Assembly (NCBI GenBank): GCA_910589415.1
Contig: OU342631.1
Coordinates: 16,616,001-16,680,000, forward strand
Reading direction: 5' to 3'
Source: Malachius bipustulatus
Lineage: Eukaryota > Arthropoda > Insecta > Coleoptera > Melyridae
Length of the DNA: 64,000 bases
Shown here: positions 26,021 through 37,969 of the stretch, in pieces
Layout: every line of letters begins with the position of its first letter
How positions within the stretch are numbered: position 1 is the stretch's first letter
Program-made: the position numbers and the translations under genes
The notes under the pieces: model-generated
What the model was told of the DNA's origin: nothing
Seen by the model: only the letters and a program-made list of their open reading frames with translations
Databases searched by the model: none

Positions 26021-26709
26021 AAGTTCGATCCAACGACGCTCTCGATGGCGTTTCGAATCTGTCTGTTCTTATTCTTCTTGGCCAGCACCGGAGTCCCTAT
26101 CAGCTGATAACTGTGCCTGTCCTCCACCTTCAGGAACAAGAAATACTCCTTCGACACCCGCACGTTGACCGGGACCCGCCTCTCGGGTCTCGCGGGCACG
26201 TCCAGCACGGCGCAACTCTGTCCCTGCCTGAGGAACTCCAGCCTCAAGGAGTCGTCCACCACGAAATCGGCCGTCTTCACCCTCTCAACCACCTTGAACA
26301 TCACCGAACAGTTCGTCTCCTGCGCGTAGGTCTTGCTCTCGGCGCGCGCCCGCACCACCACGTCCGAGAGGTAGCTCTTCCAGGCGATGGCCTGCTCCTG
26401 GGCGCCCCTCTGGCGTCCCCGATTCGCCCTGCCCGGCGACCGTTGCGCCCGTAGCGCTTGGGGCGCCGCAACGGGGGTCGTCTTCACCCGGCGCGTTCTG
26501 TTATGATGGTGTCGCACGCGGTGTCTCGACGCGTCCGGCATCTTCAGGTCATAGAGCCCCCTTAATTTATAACTATCGATCTGAGTACTCCTTTTACTAA
26601 TATCGGTCATCTCGAGATTATCTATGCGGAAACCAGTACAACTCAAGAAAGCTAAAATCACTAGGAATAGAAAACATAATACACATTTCACGTACGATAT
26701 ACAATACAT
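26019..26709 (-). CDS. First coding exon of a secreted signalling protein, tentatively Vein-like
   Basis: Open for 230 codons plus one base, ending at an exon/GTAAGT donor, so the next exon enters in phase 1. Residues 1-26 are a signal peptide: hydrophobic core VLCFLFLVILAFL, probable cleavage near C24-T25-G26. Residues 62-103 are basic, with a His/Arg run, a possible glycosylation site N70-R-T and a furin-like R71-T-R-R74. Residues 108-225 alternate short hydrophobic strands and contain N133-C-S and two cysteines, C134 and C166, a pattern I associate with NTR/agrin-N-terminal-like folds. The order signal, basic region and NTR-like segment fits the part ahead of the Ig and EGF domains in insect Vein, an EGF receptor ligand; that match is inference from memory. 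The start is the first ATG after an in-frame TAA at 26740-26742, with G at -3. GC is far above the flanks. No other exon was found in the window. Exon confidence is high, identity about 0.45. Confidence 0.85.
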
Positions 26710-27310
26710 GTCTTTGGCGAGGTCGGCGTAAGCTCCAGGTTATTTCACGACCGTGTATCGTTGGTGTGAGTTAATAGCGGCTTCAACCTCCAGGTGTCCA
26801 TCTGTGTACCAATCGGAAGCATATCCCTGGGAGATGCTCGCATGAAGCGCCTCATTTTCCAGCTCGTTCATCGGGAAGTAGGTACATTAAATTTGGAGGT
26901 TCCTCGGAGATCACCTGGGGCACCACATCGTGGTCGACGGTCACAGCGCGGAGACGACGCGACGCCGAAGTTAGGTAGGACGCCGGTTACGGCGCGCTCT
27001 CTCTGAATTTGAAATCTTGAACCGGGCACCGGGACGAAATCGGGATGAGGTCGCGACGGCTGGATAGTAGATAATGTGCGACGGGTAGGTAGTACACAGA
27101 TAGATGATCCGATGCTGGCTTACGGGAGGTTCGAGCTGTACTAGTGAAGTCGCCGTCCGAGTTTCCCCCACTTCGCTGTCGAGACGCCTGAATTCGTACG
27201 AGGAAAACGACGGCGCTCGTCGACGACGACGACGACGACGACGACGTCTCGTCGTCGCTCAAATCTTAAGCTCCTCAACTTCAAGTTCGTGCTTCTAGCC
27301 TTCGTCCGCG
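26710..27310 (-). promoter_or_regulatory. GC/CpG-rich 5' leader and probable promoter of the 26-kb gene
   Basis: This 600-bp stretch directly upstream of the start codon is the longest GC- and CpG-rich run in the window, beside flanks near 30% GC. It has an in-frame stop 30 bases above the ATG and no long continuous frame, as expected of an untranslated leader. Short open frames on both strands (for example 26971-27262) are low-complexity and not convincing. The transcription start is not pinned; the island ends near 27310, where AT-rich sequence resumes, and no clear TATA box stands out. A 5' UTR intron cannot be excluded. Confidence 0.6.
27221..27246. repeat. Uninterrupted (CGA)n trinucleotide repeat in the leader/promoter
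   Basis: About 26 bases of pure CGA repeat, followed after a few bases by TCGTCGTCG, so the tract can fold as a hairpin. In the sense of the minus-strand gene it reads (TCG)n. It lies about 510 bp upstream of the start codon. Confidence 0.9.
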
Positions 27311-30300
27311 GAGTGTGAAGTTATTAGAGTATGTAGTATAGTTTGTTGTAGTAGTAGGTATGCATAAGCAAATTAGGTGCCGTTCGCTACATACTACTGG
27401 CTCTTACTCAAATTATATACAGGGTGATTCTTTCTAATTGATTATATCTACTAGAATTAAAATATTTATTTATTTTATTTGCTTGAAAGTGAAATTAAAG
27501 GATAACGCATCGTAATAATATAAATCATAGCTTTATTGTAATTATATTCTGTAGCAGTCTTTCTAGTCTTATTTTTAATCTAACTAGACATACGTTTTTT
27601 TTATTATTATTTTATCCATAACCAACGTATTAGGAGGGCATAATTAGCATAATTACATTAATTGAGGGTGTAGTCTTTCACGGCTGGATTCAACTGAAAT
27701 CATAATTGATTCCGGGCTTAATGTTGCCGTGGTGCCTTCCTTAATAGTGATTCCTTGATAATAAGACCCTAGTGGATTCTATTGAAATTTATATTTACAT
27801 TAGGTATATTGTTAAAAAAAATATATGAAAATGACACATGAGTACTTTAAATCTTGTTAGTAAAAAATGTGGGTAATAATTTTGGTTGTGAATAAAAATG
27901 TATACTTATTGCATTCTGTGCAAAGTGTGTCTTATTGGCAAATTAGACCTGTCAAAATTCATTTTATTACCACAATTTCTATTTTTCATATTTCAATGAG
28001 TCTTCTCTTGGCAGTTTTCAATCATTTATTCGAAGAGTTAAAAAAAATGTGAAAATTCTAACGATAGTTTAGTTTTATTGTCTTGGACTGAGCTTTAAAA
28101 TACAACGAAAAAATGAAAATTAATTTTTATACTGCAAGCGAGTTAGTAGGTGCTGTAGGAGAAAGTAAGTTTAGTAAGGAGAAAATAAATTAGTAAGTAA
28201 GTAGGTAAGCTAGTAAGTGTGTAAGTGCGTAAGTGAGTAAGTGAGTGAGTGAGTGAGTGAGAAAACAAATTTTCGAATAATGTAATTTTACAGCTTTTCT
28301 TTAGGCATATTTTAAGAATTAATTGCGCGAAAATAGTAATATCTTTGCAGCAGCTCTAAATCGATTGAAATTCAAAAAATGTCAAAAATGTATGGATGGT
28401 AAACTGTTTACGCTCTCATATACCTACGTGCAAGTGATACGAGAGTTTTTACATCTTCCAAACCTCGATTTTTGGAGATTTTGCTTTTTATTTTATTGTG
28501 TCACTATTTTAGAGGTCATCTGGCAATGGTCAATTTATTGTTACTTATTTGATCTTATATAGTAGGCTTCCTAGAATGTTATGGTTGAAAGTATTAGGAC
28601 CTTAAAAACTATAAAAAGAAGGATCGGTATAGAAGTCAAGCCAAATAGTAGATGCCTACGAAGTTTTACATGAAGAATTCATTAATTAGAATACATAAAG
28701 CGAATTTTGGGACTCCGGTTAGAACGATATTACAACAAATAATTTTGTTATTTTATTTGTTATTATGCGCGCAGAAATGTACACGGCGCCAGATTAGTTT
28801 ATCTAAGCATGTGTTTTTTTATCAGACCATCCTGATAAAATTTTCAAACAACGTTCCGGGGGATTTGTGAATGAATTTAATTTGCTGATTAAACAATGCA
28901 CATTCTAAAAAAAAACGCAATAATTGCGAGCGTTTTTATTTTTTATAATTATTGCAGGATCGTGCAATGATATTAGATAATAGGAAGTTCTAATACTTGA
29001 ACTGGTTTGTTTTCTAATAATCAGACACTAAACTAGATCTAAGTAAACAAAGTTCAAGGGTTCGAAGTAGGAAAAATTAATACGTAAACACTCAGATGTT
29101 ATAGAAAAAAAGTAATTTATGGATGTGTTTTCTTCAATTATTAATTTACATGAATTTAATCAATACAAAAATGTACTATGAATATGAATGCATATACAAT
29201 CACAATGTAATGAAATTAATAAAATATTGATAATCCAAATGACTATTATTAAATCAGTTTAACATATAGTTTCGTATATATATTTGTTACGATATACAGA
29301 GTGATTCAGATACAATTATTACAAATAAACAAATAACTTCTGACGAAATTGCAGATATTATACAATCCGTTCCTCCAAATAATACCTTAGAGGCATTTTG
29401 TCAAGTCAGAATAATTATAAGATTTGACAACATCGCAAAGGGTTTAACAATTTCTTCGTGCAATAACATTTAACTGAACATTTTTTTCCACAGACTGTCT
29501 CGAATATGACTTCAGATGCACACTGGAGAACGTGAATAAAACAATAAATTAAACAATTCCCTGAAAGATTGTAAATAAATATTTTTTACAGAAAAATCAT
29601 GTTTAATTTTCCTACCTATTATTTATAGGTATAGTTTTTAAGAAGTAGTGAAGTAAATATGGTTTCTACTTTGGAAAAATTGGCGGAAGAGGTAAGTTTT
29701 TATACTGAACATTTGTGAGGATATTAGGAACATTTATATAAAAAATTACTAACCGTAGAGCCGTAGCTTAATTATTCATTCAACATATTCAATAGTTTAT
29801 GGAATATCTCAAAAAAGCTAATTGACATTCTAAAGAATAGACAAATTGTACATAAAAAAATATAAAAATTCCTTCTTAGTCATCGACTAAGTAATCCCAC
29901 TAAGTTAGTGCTTTTATAAAAATATATAAATTTTTTTAACGCCCGAAAATCGGAAACAGTGTACTAAATTGTACTAAAAGTGTACTAGCTGTACTAAACT
30001 ATTTTTTTTTATCTAGTTTATCAAATTGAGTTCACAAAAATTTTAATGAAAAAACAATCTTGCAGCTAACAAGATATTATGTTTTAAAATGTGAAAAAAT
30101 ATATTTGCGTAATAGGAAAGAAGTCTCAAATTTTAGTTCGTTTAACACAGAGCCCAAAACTTATAAACTTATTTAAAACTTATTAAGTTTAAAACTTATA
30201 AAAAGTTACAAATTTGCATTTTGTAGAGCATGTTTCAACGATCAATAACTTTAGTTAAAATAGTGATAGTGAAACTTTACAGATGCATTTTTTGAAGCTT

Positions 30301-31999
30301 TTTAAATATAAATTTAAGATGGTGTACCTACTCGTCGTATGTAATTCTACCAGAAAAAAATTACTCAAATAGTTTTTTTTAAATATTTTTACACAAAAAT
30401 AAAATTCCTTTTAGAGGTAATTACGTGAAATTCATTGTTAGGAAATAAACTTTAATAACTTTCAAAAAATTTTTTTTTATTTTTTATTTTTGGCTCTGCT
30501 TAGCAAGTAAGCTTTTTTCAGTAAATATACGGAAGATGTATTTCTAAAATATATTTTCATGCTGAAATTATGAATATATCAGTTTACCTATTGGTGCGCT
30601 TATAATTATTAATGCGTTAATAAAAAAAAAATTTGGAATATTAGAAAGAGAAAGAGCATATGAAAAAGTATAACGTCCTGGGTTGTGCCTGGAATTCCCT
30701 TATGACGAGATATTTAGTAAAATTTAGTTTTTTGTATTATTTATAATTATAGCCGTATTTCATAAACGAGTTTTTCATAAATTGCGTAAAAAAGTAGGCC
30801 ATATTTATTCAACCATTCTGAAATTTTGTTTTTTAACATTGAATTTTTGATCAGCAATCTCAAAACGCACATACAATATAATTTTCAGTTAAAATGCTTT
30901 TAAATTTGTAATTACCTATATAAAAAAAAATAAATATGACGCCCATATTGGATGCGTCGTTTTAAAATTATTATTATTGCTTTAATTGCATTCTAGTTAA
31001 GCGACCTCCAAAACCCCTAGTAAGTACCTTATATCAATTTGAGTAAGATTGAGTTGAAATTTCTCGATTTATTTCCAATATTTCGAACAAATTTTCTTTT
31101 TTCATTGTTAAAAAAAAAAAAATATAGTGGCAAATTATGAGTTTATAAATTTTTTCTATTTCAAGAAATTTCAAAGTGATTTCAAACTTTTTTTTAAATC
31201 CATTCTTCGGCTAATTATTCTGAAATGCATTTTTTAAGCTAACTTTGAAAATGATTTTTACAAACACACTATAATAATTAATAAATTTATTAATTAAGTT
31301 ATTCCATCAACCAAAACCTAGATCAAGTTTAGTCCGAGCATTTCGGGTTAGATCGGTTAGACGTTAATTTGCACACGACGTAACATTCAAAAACAGAGCC
31401 GTTATCCCGGTCCTGAGGCGGTCTATGGAGGAGACCCAAAAATGTTTTGAGGATCTAAATATTTTCCTGGAATACAAATAATAATTACAAAATTTGGCAA
31501 CGGTGGAACGGTGTCATGAACTAATTCCCAAGATGTTTCAGAAAAATCTCATAAAAAAAATCAGGTGAACTAAATAGTAGAAAGCTTTGTTAGCTTTCCA
31601 AAGACGATCTCCCGAAGTTGATTTCACATTAGAGGAAAACGCAATAGACTAAAAAAATTAATGGAAATAAAGGAAACATTTTCGATAATAATTTCGCATT
31701 TTATCTAAAAAATGTGATTCTTAAGGAAGTCTCTGCTAGGCGTTTTTATTCAGGGTCTTGCGAATTACTCTTTTCTCAAATTTTTATAATTGGCATGTCA
31801 CCTGTCATGAACATTATAATAATTTTTGACATTTTTTGGCATTCCAAAAAGTGATGATTTCAAGCAACGTAAAATTTCTACACAGAAAAAATAAAAAACC
31901 ACAAGATTTTTTTTCTTATACCTACATTCTTTTTCTTATCCACATAAAAGTACAAAAAAATTCTACTCCCCTAGTGAAATGTATAATGGTTGTTTTATT
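27311..31999. other. Upstream AT-rich DNA; no gene
   Basis: Solo TACAGGGTGATTC ends occur at 27422 and, weaker, at 29296. A degenerate tetranucleotide array (GTAA/GTGA) is at 28190-28260. A GCCGTATTTCATAAACGAG end at 30755 resembles the 18.29-kb MITE. Short plus-strand frames at 27867-28870 are AT-driven and not recognisable. Confidence 0.45.
28190..28260. repeat. (GTAA)n to (GTGA)n tetranucleotide repeat
   Basis: It begins as TAGTAAGTAAGTAGG and passes through GTGTGTAAGTGCG units into pure GAGT/GTGA at the right end. The graded change suggests point mutation followed by local expansion. Confidence 0.85.
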
Positions 32000-32013
32000 A
32001 TATCTTCACCTCA

Positions 32014-32172
32014 AGGTAGATCAAAACATTTACTGTATACCTTGGCTGCTTCTTCACTTCCTCGTGAAAAATTGTCTATGTCTCGAGCGCTATCGCGCCC
32101 TCGGCGTCCTTCGAGGCGTGAAATTGTAGTTCGCGGCCTTGGTATACAAATAAATATTTTGATACCCTGTAG
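32014..32172. mobile_element. Probable small hairpin MITE
   Basis: The left arm has AGATCAAAACATTTACTGTATACCTTGG-like sequence; the right arm, reverse-complemented, has GGGTATCAAAATATTTATTTGTATACCAAGG-like sequence. The centre holds a CpG-rich palindromic stretch (CTCGAGCGCTATCGCGCCCT). A CACCCTGTAT end follows at about 32269. Confidence 0.45.
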
Positions 32173-33687
32173 CTTGGTAACGGCTGCGTCCTAGGCTGTA
32201 GGTTTTTATAAAAAAATCCTCATTTTTGACAACAGAATATGGCTTAGATTTTTTTACTTCAACTTAAGAAACACCCTGTATCTATGATGATGATGGCATA
32301 GGTACATCTCATATCCTGGTGTCAGGTAAGAATAGTTTCATTCGAGACGGAAAAGAAAAACTACATTGTGATAAAAATTGCGAATTAATTTTTTATAACT
32401 AATTTAATCAAAATTTTCAGATTAGATTTTCTTAGATATAAGTTTAAACAAGATATTTTATGTTTCAATTTAAATTTGGCACATCTTTTGATGACTTTAG
32501 AGAACATATAAATGTAAAGTAGGTAAGTAATATAGAATCGAGTCTAAATATAAAATACTTTCGGTTATATATCAGGGTTTCTATAAATTTATTTTATCAA
32601 ATTTTGGAATGCAAACAACTATGCACCAAGGATGAAATTGAAATTCTGATGCAATTGAATCACTTCATGCACATCCTGATACAATTTATTATTCTAACAG
32701 GTGATAAAATATTTTTACTAATAGATGGGATGGTTTAAATAATCATTAATCACATAAATATGTATAAAATTCAAGAAAATTTAATTATAAAATTATTTTG
32801 AGAAAAGTCATCTCAAATTCTTAGATTTATTTATTAGCTATATAGATACTTTTTCCTTATATGCATAACTATATTTGCTTTTTCTTATGTACATTTACGC
32901 ATCTTTTAGGTCATTCGAAAGGGAAATACCTCAGTATAAAATTTTGTCGAATTTTTGACTTTGTATTTCAGATATAACCGATGTAATAATTATTGGTGGA
33001 CTTGATTTTTTTGGAAAAAAATTGCCTCATAGCTTGTTTCATATAACCTCTTATGCCAAAAAAAAATCACTGGAATTGTTGGAGCCAAACATGCTGTAAA
33101 AATTCATAAAAATTGAAAATCGCTAAAAAAATTCAACGGTCTTTTTAAGGTAATGCAACCCAAGTTGTAAGTTGGATTAACAAAAATTGAATTGGGTATA
33201 CTTACTTTGCTTCGACCTAAAAGTCAGAGTAAAATATCGTATATAAATTTTGTTGCGATTAAAAGATTAGACGTCGCAAGTTTTGATCAAAATAAAAAGT
33301 CATGGTGAAAGATAACATGGTAAAGAAACATCTGATTATTTGAGATACAATTCCTGCTTCACAAAAATTATTGTCATGACTGGGAACATCTGAATCCGAA
33401 TTCAAAAGTTACAAGAAATGCAACTAATGTGGTAAATTGGATCACCATCTTTTCCCGAAAAAAGCATTCAGTTGAAAAATCACACGGAAATTTGACTCTT
33501 TTTTTTCAAAGTTTATTTCAAGCTTAAAGCAACTTGAAAGGTAGGTACGTCGTACATAAAAATGTGTTTTTTACTTTATCTCTATGTAAAAATTGTCAGA
33601 GATTGTTTTGATCAAGATTTCACCCATAATTAAAATTCCTAAGAAAATTTGACTTCCTAAGGTTTCCTAAGGTTTTTGGAAGGCTAA
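32173..33687. other. No gene recognised
   Basis: AT-rich sequence with a CACCCTGTATC end at 32269 and no sustained coding frame. Confidence 0.4.
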
Positions 33688-34215
33688 AGGCGGCTTTACA
33701 CGATGTCAGTAACTGGGGCGAGTTAATAAAACCGAGTACTGGAGTTTAGTAACTCTCCTAGTGTAAACAAATAATTTTATATTCCAGTAACACTCGTTCC
33801 AGTAAACCATTCCAGTCGAGTAAATAGAAAGCCCTTCTATTCACTGGCACAAATAGTTATCCCCACCGTCCGTCCTACTGGACTGGCAGGGACACTATTT
33901 TCTTTCTTCTTTCTAGCTAGCCGTTTTCTCTTTTTTGGTTCTAGTTCCTCTTCTAATATGTCTAGCAATTCATCGCTCATTGACTTTAAATTAATAAGCA
34001 TTTTTTTGATAATACGCTTTTGATTCAAATTCATTTTAGTAAAATAAGTTCATAACTTATAAATATTGTACTTCAAATTGACATTTATATTGAATACTCC
34101 TACATTAAGTATAGGCACTGGAAACCGTGTAGACACCACTGTCTTGAAAAACACTTGCTTCCAGTACTCGGTTCTAGAAACTCTCGCCAGTTACTGGCAT
34201 CGTGTAAAGCCGCCT
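33688..34215. mobile_element. Harbinger-derived 528-bp element with TAA target duplication
   Basis: Its TIRs are AGGCGGCTTTACACGATGTC at the left and the reverse complement of AGGCGGCTTTACACGATGCC at the right, flanked by TAA on both sides (33685-33687 and 34216-34218). TIR style, 3-bp TNA duplication and the encoded fragment all fit PIF/Harbinger. It retains the start of a transposase-like frame and lacks the DDE nuclease, so it needs a transposase in trans. Confidence 0.85.
33837..34034 (-). pseudogene. N-terminal remnant of a Harbinger transposase-like ORF
   Basis: A 65-codon frame lies wholly inside the Harbinger-type element. It contains MSDELLDILEEELEPKKRKR, an acidic stretch followed by a basic one, which resembles the start of insect Harbinger transposases as I recall them. 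No DDE residues are present and the frame stops before any catalytic domain. It is the surviving 5' piece left by internal deletion, probably without a product. Confidence 0.55.
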
Positions 34216-34218
34216 TAA

Positions 34219-35333
34219 TGCAACGCGGCTAGTAAGTTGAACTCCAAAACAAAACTAATTTTGAATACTTTGAAAATTCACTGAAAATTTAGTCCCATTA
34301 CCAAAGCAAACTTCCAAAGCTATTGGACCAGAGCTTAAATCAGCTTAAATGAAAAGTCATATTATTAAAAAAAAAAAAATTGTTATTTCTAGTTTCCCCC
34401 AAACTGTCACAGCGAAAATTATGATGAATTTTGCGTCCTAAATGAAAAAAAAAAAATTAATCCATTTTTATAAGATTAATGCAAGTATATATACCTATAG
34501 TAATTCTTAAAATCAAAAAGAAAAGAAAACATGATATGTGCCGTAATATTTCTCATGGGACCATTTTTAATTTACCATTTTTTGGAGAAAAGCAAAGTAT
34601 TGAGTGTTTTTTCGACATTTTCTGCGAAATTTCGAAAATTAAACAGTGCATCAAAACTCTTCAGACAAATTATTTTCAGATTTCTACTAGAAGCTATTTC
34701 AACATTGTATAGACACCTCAAAATCCAGAAATATAAAGAATTAAAACAATAGTTTTAACAAAAAAGATGTTATGTCTTTAACAGTTAATCAAAAATATTA
34801 ATGAATTCGTGGTTTAATTTTAATTAATTTAAATAATTAATTACGAGTATATTTATACTCGTAAGATTATTTCAAGATTTATTATTTTTTATTTCTCATA
34901 ATAATTTTTTGGCAATCAACAACTTAACAATTAGTTCGTTTCTATGTATAATAAAATTTGTTCTGCCTACTACATTTTGTTTCTAAAACATTAATAATAG
35001 CCTTAGCAAAAGACTCTTTTTGAACATTTGGAAAAATCAATCAATTAAAACCGCAAATTCGACTGTAAGCCTACAAAGAAACTGGCCCGTTAATTGCCAT
35101 TTTAGGTACCCCATCCAACTTGAAACCCTTTACTGCGCAAATTAATTGGACAAATTAGACTAAAATTCAACTTCCAAAATATTCGGCAAGCTTGAAGAAA
35201 CTTAAATAATTTTCGATCACATCCCATGAAAAAATATCGTCTATAAGTAATAAGTTTCTGGCATTTTTTTAGAAAAGTAAATGGAACACAAAAGGATTCC
35301 ATAAATGGGATCATTTTGTCCTTATGATTTAGG
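34219..35333. other. No gene recognised
   Basis: AT-rich sequence. Two overlapping plus-strand frames at 34479-34752 shadow each other and have no recognisable domain. Confidence 0.4.
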
Positions 35334-35677
35334 TAAGCTCAGTGAAGTTGGCACCCAAATGGCGAATTTTTCAAAAAAGCACTAAATTTTCGTTTATCCA
35401 CCCTCCAAAAAGCTGCAAATTTTTAATTTTGCCGTAACTTTTTTTTTAATGGCGGACAGACGACAAATTTTCCTGACAAACCGTGGACAACTACTGCAGA
35501 CCGTTTAAAAATTAATGAACTATGTTCATGGGGGTGCCAACTATAATTTTTTAATTTATAGGTCTAACTTTTTTGAAAGCAAAAACGAAAATTTTAGTTG
35601 GACAAACGTATGGACAAACGAAGGTCGTTTGAATTTTATAAAAATTCGCACTTGAGGTGCCAACTTCATGCAGCTTA
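35334..35677. mobile_element. TIR element, 344 bp
   Basis: The left end TAAGCTCAGTGAAGTTGGCA and the right end, reverse-complemented TAAGCTGCATGAAGTTGGCA, match at 17 of 20 bases. The interior repeats GGTGCCAAC at 35533 and twice carries a GGACAAAC word. Non-coding; superfamily not assigned. Confidence 0.7.
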
Positions 35678-35849
35678 TTATGACTTCAAATAAAGGCTGT
35701 TTGTACCGATACTTTTTTGACCAGTTTTAGATGACGAACGAGTAAGCCGGAACAAAAATATTAACACTTCATTTAAAAAAAATTAATTATGAGCTATGAT
35801 GATAATTTTTCTACGAAATGGGAAACAGGTTGAGATTCCATTAGTAGGT

Positions 35850-36660
35850 ATCTATATGTACTGTTATGGAATCCCCTTCCCAATTTTATCTAATTATTAT
35901 TATTTTTTATCATTTCCGTTGATTATCTCTCTTCTCAAAAATGATTCTCCTCCTTTATTTTATTTCTAACAACTTCGTTTTTATTCATTTTTAATAATCT
36001 CCTCTCGTTGCTATCTAACAGTTCTCCAAAATTTACATAAAATTAATTTTAAATTTATTTACAATTTATTTACAGTGATTTTCTGTTAAGCTCTTACTAA
36101 TTAACTCACAAATCTTATTCTAACCCTTTTCTGTACATAATTCTGCACACTAAATATTTAATTTATTCTATTTTGTCTTTCATGCCATTCCATTTGAATT
36201 GTTTCTTAGTCCGTTTAATAGTTATTGCCATTGTATTCGTCTTTTTTTATTCTATCTTTTTCTAGTCTTTCTCTCAGTTTCTCTCAGTGAACTCGGAGAA
36301 AGAACTCAGTGTTCTTTTCTAACTAATCCCCTATATTTCATAATAACTTCTTTTATTTTAATTCTATATTTAAAGTGCTCCACGTTGGGCGCCAATTTGT
36401 TGTGGTATCGAGTACTACCAAAATTTATAATTAAAACCACAACAATAATTAATAAATTATTTTGGGCGCCAATCACACTGTACTGTTTATTCCAGATAAC
36501 TTTTCCACACTTTTGCTCTCTGCTACATCTTCTCTTTCAAAATGGCAGTTCTTTCCGCTTTCACACTCCAAGTATGATGTTTATTGTTCAATTCGCATTA
36601 CAGGCGATCCAATTTTTGGTAGGTATACTTCTCCAATCAAATTCTCCTAGCATGCCATTC
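35850..36660 (-). mobile_element. Remnant of an LTR retrotransposon leader, minus orientation
   Basis: On the minus strand TGGCGCCCAACGTGGAGCAC (36375-36394) is a classical primer-binding site for the 3' end of tRNA-Lys. A second, shorter TGGCGCCCAA lies at 36462-36471, just after AAACAGTACAGTGTGAT, which reads like an LTR end preceded by AATAAA. Between them, 36398-36444 starts TGTTGTGG and ends CCACAACA, like a severely shortened LTR. The DNA downstream on the minus strand is purine-rich, as in retroelement leaders. No gag or pol was seen. The 155-codon plus-strand frame across this region is antisense and judged spurious. Confidence 0.55.
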
Positions 36661-37299
36661 AAATAGTCTTATTTCCTTCATACACCTTATTATTATCTCT
36701 CTTCTTGTTTTCTACTTGTGTAATACTTATTTTATGCTTCTAAACTACGCCTTCTGACAATTTTTGAGTCTTTCTAGAGCCACTTCTTCGTATATTTTTC
36801 TTCTTTAATGATCAACATTTTCTTAGGTAAAGTGTTTTTTTGGTTATCGGTTGAGTAACCTTTCTGTTTGATGTCTATAATGCTACCGTCGGTTATATTC
36901 CGTTTTTACTTCTATTCCTTTTTGCTTCACTCCTGAACTTCTACTTTGTTTCTTGAAAATATCTTAAACTATACAAAGATCAATTTTTTTTGTAAATTTT
37001 ATGTTTTCCTTCTACTTTGGTCACTTTACAGTTTTTGAGTATTAAATTTAGTCCATTAACGACCTTTTAGATCTTCCTATTTATTCTTCATTAAATTCTC
37101 CTTTATGTGATTTGAAATCTTCCAATAGCTTTGCTAGTTTATGGAAAATCGTCTTTTTTCCTGTACAAAATAGAAAATTAAAATTTTTTCATCATCTTCA
37201 AATTTTCATCATCCTCTATTTATATTTGGATGATTCTAAAATACCTTATTCTTTCTTTTACATATAAGATCTTTTCTTATTACTCCTTTTACCGTATAT
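36661..37299. other. No gene; pyrimidine-rich flank
   Basis: T/C-rich on the plus strand, continuing the strand asymmetry of the LTR remnant. It may be further decayed LTR-element sequence. Confidence 0.35.
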
Positions 37300-37654
37300 A
37301 CAGGGTTGCTCATTAGTGCGGCAAAGTAGCTTTTACTAGAATTCTATAAATAGTTCTAAAAAAATTCATATGCCGCTCCACCAAGTACGATTTTCCGCAC
37401 TTTTTAAAAATATTTTTGTAATATACAGGGTGGTCCTTTTATAAAATCACAACATCAACTTTCTTATTTCTAATACGAGGGTATATTTTTTTTCAAGTTT
37501 TGGATTGAGATCTAATTTCTGAGTAAAATGACATAACGTTGCCTTAACTAATAAAATCGATTTCGTTTTTCATTATTAAAAGTTATCGCATCATGCACCA
37601 ACAGGGGGACACATGCAGGTGTTTAAATATCTATTGGGAAGTTTAATTTTTTTA

Positions 37655-37738
37655 TACAGGGTGTTCAAAATTCAGCTACAAACTTTGATGATTTCGAATC
37701 GATTTTTCTTGTTTATTTTAAATACAATGCCCTGTATA
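37655..37738. mobile_element. 84-bp mini-element inside the left arm
   Basis: It starts TACAGGGTGTTCAAAATTCA and ends with AATGCCCTGTATA. The same unit occurs inverted in the right arm at 39258-39343, so it predates the inversion. Confidence 0.55.
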
Positions 37739-37969
37739 TTATCATGTCATCAATTAGGTATTGAAGTCCTCCTTCAACCTATTATAGGGTTTCCTATACC
37801 TAACTCTTATAGTTTAGAAGTTAGAAAAATTCTTTGGAAAATATTGGAAAATAACTAAAATTGATAATCAACAACAAACAAAAACATCAAAAGACAGCCA
37901 ACATAATCTTACATTACCTTACAGATTACAAAAATTTATAATAAATGATCAAACTCTCCACCATTCTGC

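Noticed and set aside
26113..26454. 113-codon plus-strand frame opposite the gene exon
   Set aside because: It is the antisense shadow of the GC-rich coding exon; its translation is Arg/Pro/Leu-rich with no domain.
27104..27298. Arg-run frame over the CGA repeat
   Set aside because: A trinucleotide repeat read in frame; it lies antisense to the leader and has no coding support.
29050..29075. GGGTTCGAA-like word as a tRNA B box
   Set aside because: No A box or acceptor-stem pairing at the right distance; no tRNA gene was found elsewhere either.
33837..34034. 65-codon frame as a small host gene
   Set aside because: It lies entirely within a bounded TIR element with a target duplication and resembles a transposase start.
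36199..36666. 155-codon plus-strand frame, hydrophobic
   Set aside because: It lies antisense to the LTR remnant in T/C-rich DNA, which gives Phe/Leu/Ser-rich translations by composition alone.
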